Assembly (NCBI RefSeq): GCF_014644495.1
Contig: NZ_BMKU01000015.1
Location: 1-64,000, forward strand
Direction of reading: 5' to 3'
Source of the DNA: Pseudarthrobacter polychromogenes
GTDB taxonomy: Bacteria; Actinomycetota; Actinomycetes; Actinomycetales; Micrococcaceae
DNA: 64,000 nucleotides
Numbering within the stretch: the stretch's first letter is position 1; every line of letters begins with the position of its first letter. Both the position numbers and the translations under genes were made by a program. This document shows positions 45,912 to 54,373 of the stretch, piece by piece. A model generated the notes under the pieces. The model was not told the DNA's origin. It worked only from the letters and a program-made list of their open reading frames with translations, and searched no databases.

Positions 45912-45964
45912 TGAGAGATTCTCATTGACCACATTTGTAACAGTATTAACAGCAGTAACAGTAG
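45912..45964 (+). promoter_or_regulatory. Dyad and 9-bp tandem repeats upstream of the LysM gene
   Basis: TGAGA-GAT-TCTCA (45912-45924) is followed by TTGACC (45925-45930) and three TAACAG hexamers exactly 9 bases apart (45938, 45947, 45956). TTGACC with TAACAG at 16 spacing could form a promoter. The repeats would encode VTVLTAVTVV if read as coding, but with codons rare in this genome, so control DNA is more likely. Confidence 0.5.
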
Positions 45965-46020
45965 TATCGGAATCAGCGGCATCCCCGCCCGCGCCCGCAG
46001 TTGAGAAGAGGATTTTTTCC

Positions 46021-47406
46021 ATGACGATGTCCCGCTCGCACAAGCAGCCCCCCAAGCCGAGCCTGCCTATGCTCGCCGCGACGACGGCAGCGCTGCCAGC
46101 GGTCGTATTGTCATCCTTGGCGCTGGCCCAGCCAGCCGCTGCCGAGCAGCCTGTCCGCGCCATTCCGGGGACGCTTGCAGCAGCCATGAAAGCCCAGGCC
46201 GCCACGGCCAGTGCAACGGTTATTCCCGCGGCGTCGGTGTCGACGGCGATCCCCTCCGCCTTTAAGCCGGCACAGCCTTCGGCGCCGGCGGAGTACACGA
46301 TTGCCCGTGGCGACACCATCAGTGCCATTGCAGGAAAATTCGGACTTAACACTGCTGAGGTCCTGAAGCTGAACAACCTTCAGGCGAACACAATCATCTA
46401 TCCCGGCCAGAAGATCAAGCTTTCCGGCTCGGCCGCCGCACCTGCAGCGCCCTCCGCCGCGCCCGCCCCGGCCGCACCTGCGGCCGCACCCGCAGGCGGC
46501 GCCACGTATACGGTGAAGCCCGGTGACACGCTGGGTGCCATCGCTGCCCGGCACAACGTGGGCCTGGCGGATGTGTTCTCGTGGAACAACCTCAACATGC
46601 GCTCCGTTATCTACCCGGGGCAGAAGATCAAGGTCGGGGCCGGTGGTGCGGCTCCCGCGCCCGCCGCCGCTCCTGTCCCGGGCGGGCTGGCCTCGACATC
46701 GGCTCCCGCCGCGCCTGCGGCCCCGGCCTCCGGCTCGTACACCGTCAAAGCCGGAGACACGCTCTCTGCGATCGCGTCCCGGCACGGCGTCAAGCTCTCC
46801 GAGCTGCTGTCCGCCAACCGCCTGGGCATGACCAGTGTCATCTACCCGGGCAACAAGCTGGCCATCCCCGGCGCCAACGGACAGCCTGCCGCTCCGCAGC
46901 CGGCAGCCTCGGTCACGCCCCTGGTCCCAAGCTCATTCCTGGGCTTCAGCTACCCTGCCGCAGTGGTCAGCTCCGCCAACGAGAACAAAGCGTTGCTGAA
47001 CGCCTCCCCGGTGCCCTCCCGAGCTGAAATGCGGAACATTGTGGCAGATACCGCGCGCAGGATGGGCGTGGAACCCTCCTTGGCCCTCGCCTTCGCGCAC
47101 CAGGAATCCGGGTTTGACCAGCGGGCAGTTTCCCCCGCCAACGCCATAGGTACCATGCAGGTCATCCCCACCTCCGGCCAGTGGGCTTCGGACCTGGTGG
47201 GACGCAAGCTGAACCTGCTGGACCCCTATGACAACGCCACGGCCGGGGTAGCAATCATCCGCCAGCTCCTTGCCACCAGCAAGGACAGGGACACGGCCAT
47301 CGCCGGCTATTACCAGGGCCAGTATTCTGTCAGCAAGTACGGCATGTACGACGACACCAAAGCCTATGTGGCGGCCATCAAGGCACACCAGAAAAACTTC
47401 GGCTGA
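46021..47406 (+). CDS. Secreted LysM-repeat lytic transglycosylase
   Basis: Cell-wall hydrolase expected outside the membrane. The 461-residue protein has a signal peptide (~1-42, ending at AAAEQP), three LysM peptidoglycan-binding repeats (about 91-133, 163-205, 240-283) joined by Ala/Pro linkers, and a C-terminal SLT domain (~325-461) with catalytic Glu362 in AHQESGFD and the GTMQVIP motif. ATG 46021 follows AGAGGA; an upstream in-frame TTG at 45925 falls in the repeat region and is not favoured. Lies upstream of the PASTA kinase on the same strand. Confidence 0.93.
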   Translation: MTMSRSHKQPPKPSLPMLAATTAALPAVVLSSLALAQPAAAEQPVRAIPGTLAAAMKAQAATASATVIPAASVSTAIPSAFKPAQPSAPAEYTIARGDTISAIAGKFGLNTAEVLKLNNLQANTIIYPGQKIKLSGSAAAPAAPSAAPAPAAPAAAPAGGATYTVKPGDTLGAIAARHNVGLADVFSWNNLNMRSVIYPGQKIKVGAGGAAPAPAAAPVPGGLASTSAPAAPAAPASGSYTVKAGDTLSAIASRHGVKLSELLSANRLGMTSVIYPGNKLAIPGANGQPAAPQPAASVTPLVPSSFLGFSYPAAVVSSANENKALLNASPVPSRAEMRNIVADTARRMGVEPSLALAFAHQESGFDQRAVSPANAIGTMQVIPTSGQWASDLVGRKLNLLDPYDNATAGVAIIRQLLATSKDRDTAIAGYYQGQYSVSKYGMYDDTKAYVAAIKAHQKNFG

Positions 47407-47447
47407 GCTGCTGCTGCCGCCCGCGCACCGCGGGGACGGGAAAGTTT

Positions 47448-47483
47448 GAACGGGTCCGGACCGGTAAAGGTTCGGGCCCGTTC
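47448..47483 (+). terminator. Hairpin between the LysM gene and the PASTA kinase gene
   Basis: A 15-base stem (47448-47462 with 47469-47483) with two G-T wobbles and a GGTAAA loop. No strong T-run, so it may end or weaken transcription. Confidence 0.5.
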
Positions 47484-47495
47484 CGTTGCGGGGAT

Positions 47496-47501
47496 TAGGA
47501 T
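47496..47501 (+). promoter_or_regulatory. -10 TAGGAT for a probably leaderless kinase mRNA
   Basis: TAGGAT ends six bases before the GTG at 47508, so +1 would fall on the start codon. Confidence 0.4.
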
Positions 47502-47507
47502 CGTAGG

Positions 47508-49682
47508 GTGCAGGAACACGTGTCAGACCCTCTTGTAGGAACGCTGGTGGACAACCGGTACGCCGTGCGGTCCAAGCTCGCACGCGGCGGCATGTCCACG
47601 GTTTACCTTGCCACGGACCAGCGGCTGGAGCGGGACGTGGCGCTCAAGGTGCTGCACCCCCACCTCTCCGCTGATGACAACTTCCTGGGCAGGCTTGGCC
47701 GGGAGGCCAAGGCGGCTGCACGGTTGTCCCATCCACACGTGGTGGGGGTCCTTGACCAGGGGAACGACGGCCCCACGGCGTACCTGGTCATGGAATACAT
47801 CAAGGGCCACACGCTGCGTGACCTCATTAATGAGAAGGGCGCCCTGCCTCCGCGGCTGGCACTGGCGCTGATCGATCCGGTGGCCGAAGGCCTCGGCGCC
47901 GCCCATGCTGCCGGCTTCATCCACCGCGACGTCAAGCCGGAGAATGTTCTGATTTCCGACGACGGCCGGATCAAGATCGGTGATTTCGGCCTGGCCCGCG
48001 CCGTCACCACCGCCACCAGCACGGGCGCCCTGATTGGAACAGTCGCTTACCTCTCCCCTGAACTCGTCCTGGGACGGGCGGCTGACGCGCGCAGCGACAT
48101 CTACTCCCTGGGCATCATGCTGTACGAGATGCTTACCGGACGGCAGCCGTTCGACGGCGAGGTCCCCATCCAGGTGGCGTACCAGCACGTCCACGGGACA
48201 GTGGGGCCGCCCTCGGCCCTGGTCCCGGGCCTGGCCGCCGAAGTGGACGAACTCGTGCAGTGGTGCACAGCCAGCGACCCCGAGAACCGGCCGGTGGACG
48301 GAAATGCCCTGCTCCAGGAACTGCGGCATATCAGGACCCACCTCACGGATGCTGAACTGGACCTGCGTCCGCCGGCGGCTGCCGCCGGCGGCACCGTGAC
48401 CGCGCCCCAACAGGTTGCCCCGGTCCGGATTCCTTCCCCGCCCCCGGGGCCTCCGCCATCCCGCGAGCCTGCCGGGTCCAACAACACCGGGCACGTCCAG
48501 CATCCCACCGAGGTCATCGGCCGCACCAACAATCCCACCACGGTGATGCCTTACGGACAGACGCCTGGGCCCGCCTATCAGCCCTCGCCGGGCCAATCCC
48601 GGGCCGCCATGCAGCCTTCAGGTCCTGCTGCCGGTGCTGCCAGGCGCACCCTGTCACCACCTGACGACGACCAGGCGTGGGCGCCGCCTCCTCCGGTGCT
48701 GGGCAAACGCGCCCAGCGCAAGGCCGACAGGGAGGACGAGAAGGCACGGGCGCGTGCCGCCGCCACCCCCGCACGGACGCTCCGGGAAGGGAATCCCCGG
48801 CGCCGCGGCGTCCTGTGGGTGATAATCCTTGTGGTGGCTGCCCTCCTGGCAACAGGCGCCGGCTGGTTTTTCGGGATGGGCCCCGGCGCAGCCGCGTCCA
48901 TCCCTTCCGTCGCCAACAAGACCGTGGCGCAGGCGCAGCAGCTGCTCAGCGACGCCGGCTTCCGGTCCACCACCAGGGACGTGTTCGACGACGACGTGCC
49001 TTCCGGCCTGGTGGTGGGCAGCGAGCCCGCCGAGGGCGCGGAAATCCGCAAGTTCCAGCCCGTGGCCCTCTATGTTTCCAAGGGGCCCCAGCTTTTTCCG
49101 CTGCCCGTTCTGGCCGGCGGCACCCTTGAGGAAGCCAAGAACGGCCTCAACGCGGCGGACATGGCACTGGGCCCCGTGACGGAGCAGTTCGACGAGCAGG
49201 CACCCGCGGGCACGGTCCTGTCGCAGGACCCTGCTGCAGGGACGGATGTCCGCCGCGGTACGCCTGTCAGCCTGGTGGTTTCCAAGGGGCCCGAGCCTAT
49301 CCCGGTGCCGCTGGTGGTGGGCCAGGACCAGGACGACGCCGTTGATGCCATCACGGCAGCCGGTCTCCGGGCAGATGTGGCCGGCGAGGAAGTCTTCAGC
49401 CGGGACATTCCCAAGGGCGCTGTGGTCAGCCAGGCGCCGGCGGAGGGAACGCTTACCCGCGGCGGAACCGTGACCCTGACCATCTCCAAGGGCCCCCGGA
49501 TGGTGGAAGTCCCCAGTTACATCGGCAAGCAGGCCAAAGAGGCCGAACAGGCACTGCGCCAGCTCGGCTTCGACGTGAAGGTGAACAATATCCTCGGCGG
49601 CTTCTTCGGAACCGTCAGGGATCAGGACCCGGTCAACAAAGAGGTTCCGGAGGGATCGGTCATCACCCTGACGGTGGTGTAG
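47508..49682 (+). CDS. PASTA-domain Ser/Thr protein kinase (PknL/PknB type)
   Basis: Membrane receptor kinase that senses peptidoglycan or lipid II fragments. The 724-residue protein has a kinase domain (~10-280) with GG in the P-loop ARGGMSTVYLA, VALKVL, catalytic Asp141 in HRDVKPEN and Asp159 in DFG, then a Pro-rich juxtamembrane stretch, one membrane helix (~434-456), and four PASTA repeats (~465-724). Neighbours match the pknL locus of Mycobacterium (Rv2175c before, aroG after); mycobacterial PknL lacks PASTA repeats, so domain content is PknB-like. Start GTG 47508; GTG 47520 is possible. Confidence 0.95.
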   Translation: MQEHVSDPLVGTLVDNRYAVRSKLARGGMSTVYLATDQRLERDVALKVLHPHLSADDNFLGRLGREAKAAARLSHPHVVGVLDQGNDGPTAYLVMEYIKGHTLRDLINEKGALPPRLALALIDPVAEGLGAAHAAGFIHRDVKPENVLISDDGRIKIGDFGLARAVTTATSTGALIGTVAYLSPELVLGRAADARSDIYSLGIMLYEMLTGRQPFDGEVPIQVAYQHVHGTVGPPSALVPGLAAEVDELVQWCTASDPENRPVDGNALLQELRHIRTHLTDAELDLRPPAAAAGGTVTAPQQVAPVRIPSPPPGPPPSREPAGSNNTGHVQHPTEVIGRTNNPTTVMPYGQTPGPAYQPSPGQSRAAMQPSGPAAGAARRTLSPPDDDQAWAPPPPVLGKRAQRKADREDEKARARAAATPARTLREGNPRRRGVLWVIILVVAALLATGAGWFFGMGPGAAASIPSVANKTVAQAQQLLSDAGFRSTTRDVFDDDVPSGLVVGSEPAEGAEIRKFQPVALYVSKGPQLFPLPVLAGGTLEEAKNGLNAADMALGPVTEQFDEQAPAGTVLSQDPAAGTDVRRGTPVSLVVSKGPEPIPVPLVVGQDQDDAVDAITAAGLRADVAGEEVFSRDIPKGAVVSQAPAEGTLTRGGTVTLTISKGPRMVEVPSYIGKQAKEAEQALRQLGFDVKVNNILGGFFGTVRDQDPVNKEVPEGSVITLTVV

Positions 49683-49728
49683 CCGGACCTGCCGGCCACA
49701 CCACTATCGGGTCGTGAGTGTGCGGCGC

Positions 49729-51123
49729 CTAGTGCTTTGCCAGGGCGCCGGCTACCAGGAAGGCCATCTCGAGGGACTGCATGTGGTTCAGGCGCGGGTC
49801 GCAGACCGACTCGTAACGGTCCAGGAATGCGTCCTGGTCCACGGGATCGGCGCCGCCGAGGCACTCTGCGACGTCGTCGCCGGTCATTTCCACGTGCAGG
49901 CCGCCGGGAACGGTCCCCAGCGCGTGGTGCACCTCGAAGAAGCCGCGCACTTCGTCAATGACGTCGTCGAAATTGCGGGTCTTGTAGCCGTTGGGGGACG
50001 TGACGGTGTTCCCGTGCATGGGGTCCGTGACCCACAGCACCTGAGCGCCGGACGCGGTGACCTTTTCGACGACGGCGGGCAGCTTCTCGCGGATATTGCC
50101 GGCCCCCATGCGGGTGATGAACGTCAGCCGGCCGGGCTCGCGCTCCGGATCCAGCTTGTCGATCAGGCGAAGGGCGTCATCGCCGGTGGTGGACGGGCCC
50201 AGCTTCACGCCGATGGGGTTCCGCACCCGTGAAAGGAAGTCAACGTGCGCATGGTCCAGTTCGCGGGTCCGCTCGCCGATCCAGAGGAAGTGGGCGGAGG
50301 TGTCGTACGGGAATCCGGTGCGTGAATCGATCCGGGTCAGCGCCCGCTCATAGTCCAGCAGCAACGCTTCGTGGCTGGCAAAGAATTCGACGCGCTTCAG
50401 GGCCTCGAAGTCGGCGCCGCAGGAGGCCATGAACTGGATGGCGCGGTCGATGTCGCGGGCCAGGGACTCGTAGCGTGCGTGGGCCGGGTTCTCGGTGAAG
50501 CCCTTGTTCCACTGGTGCACCGAACGCAGGTCCGCAAACCCTCCCTGCGTGAAGGCGCGGATCAGGTTCAGCGTGGAAGCGGACGTGTGGTAGGCGCGGA
50601 GCATCCGGGAGGCATCATGGCCCCGGGACTGTGGAGTGAACTCGTAACCGTTCACGATGTCGCCCCGGTAGGCGGGCAGGGTGACGCCGCCGCGGGTTTC
50701 GTCATTGGACGAACGGGGCTTGGCGAACTGCCCGGCCATGCGGCCCATCTTGATGACGGGCATGGCGGCACCGTACGTCAGCACCACGGCCATCTGGAGG
50801 ATGGTCTTGACCCGGGCGCTGATCTTGTCTGCCGTGGCAGCCTCGAAGGTCTCGGCGCAGTCACCGCCCTGCAGCAGGAAGGCCTTGCCCTGGGCAGCAG
50901 CGGCCAGCCGCTCGCGCAGGACATCCACTTCGCCCGCGAAAACCAGCGGGGGAAGGACGGAGAGTTCCTTCACCGAGGCGTCGAACACGTCACGGTCCTG
51001 CCAGCTGGGCTGCTGGGAAATGGGGAGGTCCCGCCAGTTATCAAGTCCGGGATAGTCGGCTGCTCCGCTCTGGGCGGTGCTGGACAGCGAAAAGGCGGGT
51101 TTTGCAGATAGCTCAGTCACCAT
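49729..51123 (-). CDS. aroG: Class II 3-deoxy-7-phosphoheptulonate synthase (DAHP synthase)
   Basis: First step of the shikimate pathway: phosphoenolpyruvate plus erythrose 4-phosphate to DAHP. The 464-residue protein is the plant-like class II type, with LLQGGDCAETF (metal Cys), RMAGQFAKPRS, LLLDYERALTR, GVKLGPSTTG, RMGAGNIREKLP and DPMHGNT near the C-terminus. Feedback inhibition by aromatic amino acids is typical for actinobacterial homologues. Matches Rv2178c next to pknL. Confidence 0.97.
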   Translation of the reverse strand: MVTELSAKPAFSLSSTAQSGAADYPGLDNWRDLPISQQPSWQDRDVFDASVKELSVLPPLVFAGEVDVLRERLAAAAQGKAFLLQGGDCAETFEAATADKISARVKTILQMAVVLTYGAAMPVIKMGRMAGQFAKPRSSNDETRGGVTLPAYRGDIVNGYEFTPQSRGHDASRMLRAYHTSASTLNLIRAFTQGGFADLRSVHQWNKGFTENPAHARYESLARDIDRAIQFMASCGADFEALKRVEFFASHEALLLDYERALTRIDSRTGFPYDTSAHFLWIGERTRELDHAHVDFLSRVRNPIGVKLGPSTTGDDALRLIDKLDPEREPGRLTFITRMGAGNIREKLPAVVEKVTASGAQVLWVTDPMHGNTVTSPNGYKTRNFDDVIDEVRGFFEVHHALGTVPGGLHVEMTGDDVAECLGGADPVDQDAFLDRYESVCDPRLNHMQSLEMAFLVAGALAKH

Positions 51124-51196
51124 CTAAGACTAGCGGTCGCGCAGCTCCCCGGGACACCGCACTGTCACGCTTAGGGCCCGCCGCGTCACAACCCGC

Positions 51197-52024
51197 TCAG
51201 CCCGCGGCAGCACCGCCGTCGTCCGCTTTTCGCGTGTCATCCGAAGGACCGCCCTTGCCGGCGCCGGGAGAGGCCTCACTTACACTGCCGGATTCAGGTG
51301 CGGGCGAGGCCAGGGGATCGGCGGCAGCCGCCGGCTCGACCACCTTGCCGGCCAGCCGCAGCTTGACAACTGCGGCGTACTCGTCCACGTATTCCTGCCC
51401 GGAGAGACGCATCAGTTCGAACATGATCTGATCGGTGACTTTCCGCTGGATGTCGCGGTCCTCGGCTTGGTCCCGGTAGTGCCTGAAGTCCAGAGGCTCC
51501 CCGAAGATCATGCCGATCCTGCGGATGTTCGGCAGCCGCTTTCCAATGGGCTGGACCTTGTCCGTACCGATCATGGCGACAGGGATCACCGGGACCCCGG
51601 CCTGCAGCGCAAGCCTGGCTACGCCAACCTTGCCCCTGTAGAGCCTGGAATCCGGGCTCCGCGTGCCCTCAGGGTAGATGCCCAGCAGTCCGCCATGCGT
51701 GAGGACCTCCATGCCGGCAGTCAGTGAAGCCGCGGAGGCAGCTCCCCCGGACCGGTCCATGGGCAGCTGGTTGGTCAGGCGGAAAAACAGGGCAGTCAGC
51801 CTGCCCTTGATTCCAGTGCCGGTGAAGTACTCCGATTTGGCCAGGAAAACCACCGGACGGCGGACCATCAGCGGCATAAAGATTGAATCGGAAAAGGAGA
51901 GGTGGTTGGACGCAATAATCGCCGGGCCTTCAGCCGGAATATTGTCCAGTCCCTTGACCCAGGGGCGGAAAAGGAGCTTCAACACAGGACCGAGGAAGAT
52001 CCGCTTCATGACCCAATAGAACAC
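51197..52024 (-). CDS. 1-acyl-sn-glycerol-3-phosphate acyltransferase family protein
   Basis: PlsC-like phospholipid acyltransferase on the membrane. The 275-residue protein has the catalytic H-x4-D motif His41-Asp46 in SNHLSFSDS and the glycerol-phosphate site EGTRSPD at ~119-125, with a short hydrophobic N-terminus. The last ~45 residues are a polar low-complexity tail. It corresponds to Rv2182c in the mycobacterial order. Acyl and lysolipid preferences unknown. Confidence 0.9.
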   Translation of the reverse strand: MFYWVMKRIFLGPVLKLLFRPWVKGLDNIPAEGPAIIASNHLSFSDSIFMPLMVRRPVVFLAKSEYFTGTGIKGRLTALFFRLTNQLPMDRSGGAASAASLTAGMEVLTHGGLLGIYPEGTRSPDSRLYRGKVGVARLALQAGVPVIPVAMIGTDKVQPIGKRLPNIRRIGMIFGEPLDFRHYRDQAEDRDIQRKVTDQIMFELMRLSGQEYVDEYAAVVKLRLAGKVVEPAAAADPLASPAPESGSVSEASPGAGKGGPSDDTRKADDGGAAAG

Positions 52025-52135
52025 GTGAGAAACCTCTCCGGAAGGCGGCCTGCAGGCCCCGCGTCGGGCCTGGCCAGCAGTTCAATGCAACCCTACTCTA
52101 GTGAGATTTGTCCGGAACAGTGACACGATGGAGGC

Positions 52136-52924
52136 ATGAGCGAAAGCAGCATCCCGTCCCCTCCTGCCGCTTTCAGCTATCCCGGACACGGGCCCAATGC
52201 GCGGATCGGCATCGCCATCTGCCATGGCTTTACGGGAAGCCCCCTCAGTGTCCTGCCGTGGGCCGAGCACCTCGCTTCACAGGGTTACGCCGTGACCGTC
52301 CCCCTGTTACCGGGCCATGGGACGGACTGGCGCCACCTGGCCAGGACGCGGTGGACCGACTGGTACCGCAGCTTCGAGGCCGCCTACCTGGAGCTCGCGC
52401 GGAACACCGAAACGTGCTTTGTGGCCGGGCTCTCCATGGGCGGGGCCATTGCGCTGCTGACGGCCTCCCGGCACACCGTTGCCGGGGTGTCCGTGGTCAA
52501 CCCGGGCCTGAGCTTCTACGACCGGCGGGTCCGGGTGATCGGAGTGCTGAAGTACTTCCAGCGGACAACCCTCCCAATAGAGGAGGAACAGGCGACGGCG
52601 GCAGCCACGAATGACGGGGATTACTCACGTACTCCCCTGGCAGCGGTGCACGAGCTGAAGAAGCTCTTTGGTGCAGCGGCCCGCGGCCTGCCCAAGGTCA
52701 CGGCGCCGGTCCAGGTCTTCAAGTCCCGCACCGATGCCGTGGTACCGCCGACGTCCCTGGCGCTGCTCAGGAAAGGCCTCGGCAGCCACCTCACTGAGGT
52801 GGTGGACCTCCATAGCAGCGGGCATGTGGCTACGCTGGACGTGGACGCGCCGGAGATCTTTGCGAAATCCAGTGCTTTCTTCCACGCCCTCGCCCGCCAG
52901 AACACCGCATTGGAGACTCCATGA
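52136..52924 (+). CDS. Alpha/beta hydrolase (carboxylesterase / monoacylglycerol lipase-like), copy 1
   Basis: A 262-residue hydrolase of the Est30-like group. Oxyanion motif CHGFTGSP at 29-36, nucleophile Ser100 in GLSMGG, acid Asp200 in SRTDAVVPP, and His230 in SSGHVATLD complete a catalytic triad. The start ATG 52136 has GGAGG nearby. The stop overlaps the next, paralogous gene by 4 bases (ATGA). Substrate unknown; a role in lipid turnover beside the acyltransferase is only inferred. Confidence 0.9.
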   Translation: MSESSIPSPPAAFSYPGHGPNARIGIAICHGFTGSPLSVLPWAEHLASQGYAVTVPLLPGHGTDWRHLARTRWTDWYRSFEAAYLELARNTETCFVAGLSMGGAIALLTASRHTVAGVSVVNPGLSFYDRRVRVIGVLKYFQRTTLPIEEEQATAAATNDGDYSRTPLAAVHELKKLFGAAARGLPKVTAPVQVFKSRTDAVVPPTSLALLRKGLGSHLTEVVDLHSSGHVATLDVDAPEIFAKSSAFFHALARQNTALETP

Positions 52925-53742
52925 CCTCCAGCCTGGACCACAGCCCCTTCAGCGCCGGCTGCACCGGCGAGGGTCCCCGCATCGGCGTGGTCCTCTCCCA
53001 CGGGTTTACCGGCAGCCCGCACGGGCTGCGTGCCTGGGCCCAGGCCCTGGCCGGCGCCGGCTTCGCCGTGCGCATGCCCCTGCTGCCCGGTCACGGCACC
53101 AGCTGGCAGGAACTCGCCCGCACGCGGTGGCAGCAGTGGCACGGCGCGCTGGACGACGCGTACCTGGAGCTGGACGCCAGTTGCGATTACGTCTTTTCGG
53201 CAGGATTGAGCATGGGTGGAGCGCTTGCCCTGCGGATCGCTGCCACCCGCCCTGTGGCTGGGGTGGTCCTTGTCAACCCGGGGCTGGTCATTGACGATCC
53301 GCGCGCGCCCCTCGCCGGCATCCTGAAGCTGGTCATGAAAAGTACGCCGGCCATCGGAAACGACATCCTCAAAGAGGGCATGGACGAGGGCGCCTATTCG
53401 CGAACCCCGGTAGCTGCCGCGCATGAGCTCAACAAGCTGTTCAAGGACACCATCAGGATCCTGCCCAGGGTCACCGCTCCGGTCCGGGTCTACCGGTCCA
53501 CCGTTGACCACGTGGTATCTGACTCCAGCATCCATGCCCTCCGCCGCGGACTGACCCACGCTCCCCTGGATCTGGTTCGTCTTGAAAACAGCTACCACGT
53601 GGCCACCCTGGACAACGACGCCGACCAGATTTTCCAGGGCTCCGTGGACTTCATCCGGGCAGTGGTTTCCGGCGGAAACCCGGAACGGCCAGCCGCAAAT
53701 GCAGCATCGAACCTGGAGGCCACGCCCCATGAACAGGCCTGA
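52921..53742 (+). CDS. Alpha/beta hydrolase, copy 2 (tandem paralogue)
   Basis: A 273-residue paralogue of the preceding hydrolase, sharing HGFTGSP, LLPGHGT, LARTRW, GLSMGG, YSRTP and HVATLD. Triad: Ser97, Asp196, His226. Longer C-terminal tail than copy 1. Start ATG overlaps copy 1; stop is overlapped by the next gene by 14 bases, so three genes form one tight operon. Confidence 0.9.
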   Translation: MTSSLDHSPFSAGCTGEGPRIGVVLSHGFTGSPHGLRAWAQALAGAGFAVRMPLLPGHGTSWQELARTRWQQWHGALDDAYLELDASCDYVFSAGLSMGGALALRIAATRPVAGVVLVNPGLVIDDPRAPLAGILKLVMKSTPAIGNDILKEGMDEGAYSRTPVAAAHELNKLFKDTIRILPRVTAPVRVYRSTVDHVVSDSSIHALRRGLTHAPLDLVRLENSYHVATLDNDADQIFQGSVDFIRAVVSGGNPERPAANAASNLEATPHEQA

Positions 53743-54310
53743 CCCCGGACCCCAGGACCAGGGCGCGAACCCGGACGACGCCGTCTGGCTGGACCTCGTG
53801 GCCCGCCTTGAATCCGGCGCCCCACATACAGGCCCGGGCAGCGCCACCGGCACCGACATCGATCCCGCTGCGGATGCGGCGCCGCGCCAGGATGCTGCAG
53901 CACCGGGCGGAAGGCCGCCTGCGTTCCGCGACTTCGACCCGCTGGGCCTTGCGGGCGCAGTCCCCGCGGAGTTGTCCGCAGCGGAACGTCAGGCCTCAGC
54001 GGAAACCCCTGGCCCCGGCGTCGAGGCAGGCTTCCCTTCCGGCCCCCGCGACTACGATGTGGACCCGGATGACGGTGAATTCGTCCCGGAGGAACCGCCC
54101 AGCCTGGCCGGGACAGATCCGTTGACCATGCTTGCGTGGCTCGCCGCCGTGGGGGGTCCGGTTGCGCTGCTGCTGTCCGTGATGTTCTGGCGCTCCGCCC
54201 CGCTCCTGGCCATCGTGGCTATTGTGGCTGCGTTCGTCCTGGGAACCGTCTACCTGATCATGAAGCTTCCACAGGAAAAAGACGAGAACGACGACGGCGC
54301 ACGGGTTTAG
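53729..54310 (+). CDS. Hypothetical membrane protein with long acidic N-terminus
   Basis: A 193-residue protein: residues 1-130 are Pro/Asp/Glu/Ala-rich and probably disordered, including WLDLVARLESG, followed by two membrane helices (~133-153 and 156-177) and a short charged tail. No family recognised with certainty. It starts within the end of the second hydrolase gene (14-base overlap), so it is expressed with the esterases and may be their membrane partner (inference). Confidence 0.8.
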   Translation: MNRPDPGPQDQGANPDDAVWLDLVARLESGAPHTGPGSATGTDIDPAADAAPRQDAAAPGGRPPAFRDFDPLGLAGAVPAELSAAERQASAETPGPGVEAGFPSGPRDYDVDPDDGEFVPEEPPSLAGTDPLTMLAWLAAVGGPVALLLSVMFWRSAPLLAIVAIVAAFVLGTVYLIMKLPQEKDENDDGARV

Positions 54311-54373
54311 CGCGGCCGGCTTCCCCGGCTGCGCTCCCCCTAATCAACCGCCGGAGGAGCGCGCCGCGTGCCG

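Noticed and set aside
45782-46020. Possible c-di-AMP (ydaO-type) riboswitch before the LysM gene
   Set aside because: None of the conserved core segments could be found; only the dyad and TAACAG repeats are evident.
45925-46020. N-terminal extension of the LysM protein from TTG 45925
   Set aside because: Codons GTA, TTA and ACA are rare in this genome, and the signal peptide is complete from ATG 46021 with a good ribosome site.
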